From positions 1 through 27,742 of the forward strand of contig CAZYWA010000024.1 in assembly GCA_964650975.1 (NCBI GenBank): DNA of 27,742 bases. Direction: 5' to 3'. The number at the start of each line of letters is the position of its first letter. Position 1 is the first letter of the stretch. This DNA comes from CAZYWA01 sp964650975 [NCBI: uncultured bacterium]. GTDB lineage: Bacteria > JADJOY01. The notes beneath the pieces are model-generated. The model was not told the origin of the DNA. It searched no databases and saw only the letters and a program-made list of their open reading frames with translations. Shown here piece by piece: positions 24,329-27,742 of this stretch. Made by a program: the position numbers and the translations under genes.

Positions 24329-25072
24329 CTAGCTGCTGAACGGACGCTGGGACAGGAACCCGGTCTTCTGCCAGCAGAGCCTGATGCACACCGCGGTCAC
24401 GAGCACGGCCAGCAACGTCGGGAGGTTGCGCGACTCGAGGACACCTTGGTGGGTCATGTGGTTGGTGCGGTACCAGACCACCACCGCACCCACCAGAGCG
24501 GCTGGCAGCCCGACCGCTTGCCCGAGCGTCAGCTCGGACGTGAATCTCTGCAGCCCCGAATCCTTCCCCAGGACGAGCCTGGCGCCGAGGCCAATCAACC
24601 CGAGCGCCGCGAGACCCGGGAGGACGGACTCGATCATCCCCACGTTTCGGCTGGCGATGAACATTCGGTACCAAAAAACCTCGACCGCGAGCGCCAGGAG
24701 CGGAATGCCGATCAGCTGACCTCGCCCAAGCTGGACGGGTCGCACGAAGAGCCAGATGCCGGTGGCCAGGATCGCGATCCCCAGGATCGATCCGATGGGC
24801 TCGCCGGTCCAGACCCGGCACAGCTCGACGAGCGTCAGCTTCAAGGCACCCAGGACCGCCAGCAGCGCACCGACGACCTGCGTCGAGAAACCGCTCGATG
24901 CGCGTCCCGCCCAGATCATCGCCACTCCGGCGGCGCCGGCTCCCAGCACCATCACCGGCTGCAGCGGGAGTGCCCACGCACCCGGGCTGAATCCGGTCAC
25001 CTGCGGTCCGACGACGGCAAGGAGGAGTCCCGCGGCCTGCAGTCGCGAGTTGCGCGTACGTTCGTCTTCCAT
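24329..25072 (-). CDS. Polytopic membrane protein of unknown function
   Basis: 247 residues from the ATG at 25072, chosen because GGGTGA lies about 5 bases upstream; an in-frame ATG at 25111 would only add 13 hydrophilic residues. About seven or eight hydrophobic helices are seen (for example AAGLLLAVVGPQV, LGIAILATGIWLFV, LIGIPLLALAVEVFWY). A loop reading WYRTNHMTHQGVLESRNLP near residue 200 is the most polar conserved-looking part. I recognise no family. It follows argJ by about 90 bases and may share its transcript; the hairpin at 24280-24299 probably ends that unit. Confidence 0.65.
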   Translation of the reverse strand: MEDERTRNSRLQAAGLLLAVVGPQVTGFSPGAWALPLQPVMVLGAGAAGVAMIWAGRASSGFSTQVVGALLAVLGALKLTLVELCRVWTGEPIGSILGIAILATGIWLFVRPVQLGRGQLIGIPLLALAVEVFWYRMFIASRNVGMIESVLPGLAALGLIGLGARLVLGKDSGLQRFTSELTLGQAVGLPAALVGAVVVWYRTNHMTHQGVLESRNLPTLLAVLVTAVCIRLCWQKTGFLSQRPFSS

Positions 25073-25164
25073 GGCTTCACCCGTGCGCGCGTGTCCGGTT
25101 TCGCTCCACACGCCGCCTCCCCCGCGAGGCTACCAACGTCCCGCGCCGCTCGCAATCGGCGGAA

Positions 25165-26370
25165 TCAGGTCGTGTAGTCGGCGTTGATGCGGACGTATTC
25201 GACCGAGAGGTCGGAGGTCCAAACCGTGGCGCCGGCGCGCCCCGCGGCGAGGTCGACCGTGAGCGGCACGAGCTCACGGGTCTTCATCAGGCGGGAGGCC
25301 CGCGTGAGGGGGCCGGGGCCGGCCACCTTGCCGCGGTCGTAGAGCTTCACCGGACCGATCGAGACCGCCGCGCGCCCCGGATCGAAGCGCGCGCCGCTGT
25401 AACCGGCGGCCGCGAGGATGCGCCCCCAGTTCGGATCGGCGCCGTTGACGGCGGTCTTGACCAGCGGGCTCTTCGCGATGGCGCGCGCCGCGCGCAGCGC
25501 GTCGACGTCGGAGCGGGCGCCGCGCACGCCCACCTCGAGAGTCCGGGTCCAGCCTTCCGCGTCACCCACGACCGCGAGCGCCAGCTCGCGAGCGACGGCG
25601 GTGAAGGCCGCCGCGAACGCGGTCCAGCCCGGCTTCCCCGGCGCCAGCGTGGGTCCGCCGGCGCGACCGCTCGCCAGCGCCAGCAGCGTGTCGTTGGTGC
25701 TGCGGTCGCCGTCCACGGTGATGCGGTGGAAGCTCGACTCGCACGCGTCGCGCAGCAGCAGCCGGAGGGCGGGCGCCGAGATCACGGCGTCGGTGAATAC
25801 GCACGCGATCAGCGTCGCCATGCGGGGATCGATCATCCCGGCGCCCTTGGCGAATCCGGCGACGGTGACGCTGCGTCCCCCCACGGCTACCCGCCGCCGC
25901 GAGCGCTTCGGACGGGTATCCGTGGTGAGGATGGCCTCGGACGCCGCCTCGACGCCGCGCTCGGCGAGCGCGGCGACCGCGCGCGAGACACCCGCTCGCA
26001 CCCGGTCCATCGGCAGCGGCCGTCCGATCACGCCGGTCGAGCACACCAGCACCTCGCCGGTGCGCACACCGAGTGCGTCGCTCACCAGGCGGGTGGTCTC
26101 GATCGCATCGCGCCGACCCTGCTCGCCGGTCGCCGCGTTGGCGTTGCCGCTGTTGATCACGAGCGCACGCGCCGACCCACCGCGGATCCGGAGGCGCGAG
26201 ATGACCACCGGCGCCGCCTTCACCAGGTTCGTGGTGAAGACTCCCGCCGCGACCGCCGAGCGATCCGCGACCACGAGGGCGAGATCCTTGGCGCCGCTCG
26301 CCTTGATCCCGGCGGCGACACCCGCGAAACGGAAACCGGGTACCCGGATGGATGTCCGCGGCATGGACAT
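25165..26370 (-). CDS. argJ: Arginine biosynthesis bifunctional protein ArgJ (ornithine/glutamate N-acetyltransferase)
   Basis: 401 residues, normal length. ArgJ moves the acetyl group from N-acetylornithine to glutamate (and in bifunctional forms uses acetyl-CoA), recycling acetyl groups in cytoplasmic arginine synthesis. The self-cleavage site is clear: KGAGMIDPRMAT with the nucleophile T186 after A185, so the precursor splits into alpha and beta chains. Other family marks are VINSGNANAATG (71), STGVIG (111, oxyanion hole), DGDRSTNDT (220), GADPNWGRI (310) and the C-terminal NADYTT. Sequence alone does not separate mono- from bifunctional forms. It begins 9 bases after the secA stop, so it is probably cotranscribed with secA. 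Confidence 0.97.
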   Translation of the reverse strand: MSMPRTSIRVPGFRFAGVAAGIKASGAKDLALVVADRSAVAAGVFTTNLVKAAPVVISRLRIRGGSARALVINSGNANAATGEQGRRDAIETTRLVSDALGVRTGEVLVCSTGVIGRPLPMDRVRAGVSRAVAALAERGVEAASEAILTTDTRPKRSRRRVAVGGRSVTVAGFAKGAGMIDPRMATLIACVFTDAVISAPALRLLLRDACESSFHRITVDGDRSTNDTLLALASGRAGGPTLAPGKPGWTAFAAAFTAVARELALAVVGDAEGWTRTLEVGVRGARSDVDALRAARAIAKSPLVKTAVNGADPNWGRILAAAGYSGARFDPGRAAVSIGPVKLYDRGKVAGPGPLTRASRLMKTRELVPLTVDLAAGRAGATVWTSDLSVEYVRINADYTT

Positions 26371-26379
26371 GCGCGACCG

Positions 26380-27742
26380 CTACTTGCCGTGGCACTTCTT
26401 GTACTTCTGGCCGCTGCCGCAAGGACACGGGTCGTTGCGTCCCACCTTCGGCCCTTCGTGTCGCACGGTCGCCTGGCGCTGCCCCGGCGGAGGCGCGCCT
26501 CGACCTCCGCCACCACCGCCCGGTCCGGGCGGGACGGTCGGGCGGGCCTGCGCCCCGCCAGCCGGCGCATCCCCCGCCGCGGCGGGTGGAGCCTCCCCGT
26601 GCCTCATGGTGATCCGCTGCGGAGCGCGCTGCTGCTTGGCCTGGCGGCGTGCGACGTCCTCGGGTTTCTCGACGTGGATCCGGAACAAGATCCCCACCGC
26701 GTCCGCCTTCACCTGCTTCATGAGCGCGGTGAAGTACTCGAATCCCTCGCGCTGGTACTCGCGCAGCGGATCGACCTGGCGGTAGGCGCGCAGGCCGATG
26801 CCCTCCTTCAGGTGGTCCATCGACAGCAAGTGGTCCTTCCACAGCGAGTCGATGGTGCGCAGCAGGATGTCCTGCTCGACCAGCCGCAGCAGCTCCGGGC
26901 CGATCTCCTGCTCGCGCTCTCCGTAGAAGGCGAGGACCTGGTCGGCGAGCTGGCGGTGCAGCTCCTGCTCGTTCACGTTTCCCAGCTCGGCGAGATCCAG
27001 CTTGAGCCGCAGGCCGAACTGCTGGAAGAGCGCTTCCTCGATGGTCGGCAGCTCCCACTCGTCGGGGTGAGCCTTGGCCGGGATGTGGAGCTCCAGCACG
27101 CTCTCGACGAGATCCTCGATGTAGCCGTTCACCATGTCCCGGGTCCCTTGACCCGAGAGGATCTGGCGGCGCATCGAGTAGACGACCTCGCGCTGCTTGT
27201 TCATGACGTCGTCGTACTCGAGCAAATGCTTGCGGACGTCGAAGTTCCGGTCCTCCACCTTCTTCTGCGCGTTGGCGATGGCGCGCGTGACGATGCCGGC
27301 CTCGATCGGCTCGCCTTCCTGCATGCCGAGCCGCTGCATGATCGAGGACACCCGGTCGGACGCGAAGATCCGCATCAGGTCGTCCTCGAGCGACAGGTAG
27401 AAGCGCGAGCTGCCGGGATCGCCCTGGCGGCCGGATCGCCCGCGCAGCTGGTTGTCGATGCGCCGCGACTCGTGCCGCTCGGTGCCGAGGATGTGCAGGC
27501 CGCCCGCCTCGAGCACCTGCTCGCGCTCCTCGGTGCAGGTGTGGCGAAACTCCTCGAGCCGCCGCTCACGCTCGGCTGGATCCTCGATGTGCTTGGTCAG
27601 GAGCTCCGGGTTGCCGCCCAGCACGATGTCGGTGCCGCGGCCCGCCATGTTGGTCGAGATCGTCACCGCCCGATAGCGTCCGGCTTGCGCGACGATCTCG
27701 GCCTCGCGCTCGTGCTGCTTGGCGTTCAGGATGTGGTGCGGG
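26380..27742 (-). CDS. secA: Protein translocase subunit SecA (C-terminal half; 5' end outside window)
   Basis: The frame is open from the window edge to the TAG at 26380, giving the last ~454 residues. SecA is the cytoplasmic ATPase that drives proteins through SecYEG. Visible parts: [20 protein letters not shown] from the window edge, the second nucleotide-binding fold with [15 protein letters not shown] and [15 protein letters not shown], the helical scaffold and wing regions, a long Gly/Pro/Arg-rich linker, and the zinc-binding tail [13 protein letters not shown] that contacts SecB and lipids in other bacteria. The sequence is intact and ordinary. The GTG that reads as a start at 27666 is internal. 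Confidence 0.98.
   Translation of the reverse strand, partial: PHHILNAKQHEREAEIVAQAGRYRAVTISTNMAGRGTDIVLGGNPELLTKHIEDPAERERRLEEFRHTCTEEREQVLEAGGLHILGTERHESRRIDNQLRGRSGRQGDPGSSRFYLSLEDDLMRIFASDRVSSIMQRLGMQEGEPIEAGIVTRAIANAQKKVEDRNFDVRKHLLEYDDVMNKQREVVYSMRRQILSGQGTRDMVNGYIEDLVESVLELHIPAKAHPDEWELPTIEEALFQQFGLRLKLDLAELGNVNEQELHRQLADQVLAFYGEREQEIGPELLRLVEQDILLRTIDSLWKDHLLSMDHLKEGIGLRAYRQVDPLREYQREGFEYFTALMKQVKADAVGILFRIHVEKPEDVARRQAKQQRAPQRITMRHGEAPPAAAGDAPAGGAQARPTVPPGPGGGGGGRGAPPPGQRQATVRHEGPKVGRNDPCPCGSGQKYKKCHGK

Overview
The window is GC-rich bacterial chromosome, tightly packed and mostly read leftwards. The right end carries housekeeping genes in the order secA then argJ, an arrangement I recall from deltaproteobacterial genomes. 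The left end carries a DUF1592/DUF1588-type and DUF1552-type pair, common in Myxococcota, Planctomycetes and related uncultured lineages. Together these suggest an uncultured Gram-negative bacterium of the old Deltaproteobacteria (Myxococcota- or Binatia-like). That placement is inference. I see no tRNA, rRNA, insertion sequence, phage gene or CRISPR array.

Layout from left to right. Bases 1-2613 (minus) hold a two-gene unit: a DUF1592-family c-type cytochrome protein followed, with a GTGA overlap, by a Tat-exported DUF1552 protein cut by the window edge. Bases 3174-9643 (minus) hold three closely linked genes: a polytopic membrane protein, a GDPD-like/SGNH fusion and a membrane-anchored five-heme cytochrome. 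Bases 9846-14062 (minus) hold a membrane-anchored beta-propeller gene and a giant membrane SGNH hydrolase. A single plus-strand gene (14433-16532) encodes a membrane-anchored LVIVD protein with 14 repeats. Bases 16526-20833 (minus) hold a small membrane protein, a second five-heme membrane cytochrome and a second membrane SGNH protein. A plus-strand PQQ-like propeller follows at 21320-22672. The right end (minus) has secA (partial), argJ, a membrane protein of unknown function and a B12-binding-type radical SAM protein.

The most interesting feature is the pair of paralogous cytochromes at 3174-5285 and 18142-20286. Each has about seven membrane helices carrying two histidine pairs with identical spacing (H-x17-H and H-x13-H), then five CxxCH heme c sites and a shared C-terminal beta-rich domain. 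I read them as one-polypeptide transmembrane b/c electron conduits, probably quinone-linked. Each lies beside an SGNH-family gene, and the locus between them is made of membrane-anchored propellers and SGNH proteins. This looks like an undescribed envelope redox and modification locus. The substrate, electron acceptor and modified polymer cannot be told from sequence alone.

Non-coding signals include a multi-stem RNA-like structure at 21040-21105, a strong hairpin at 24280-24299 next to a promoter-like element, and a near-identical direct repeat around 2772 and 2881. Several genes start with GTG, and many neighbours overlap by a few bases, so most minus-strand groups are probably transcribed together.
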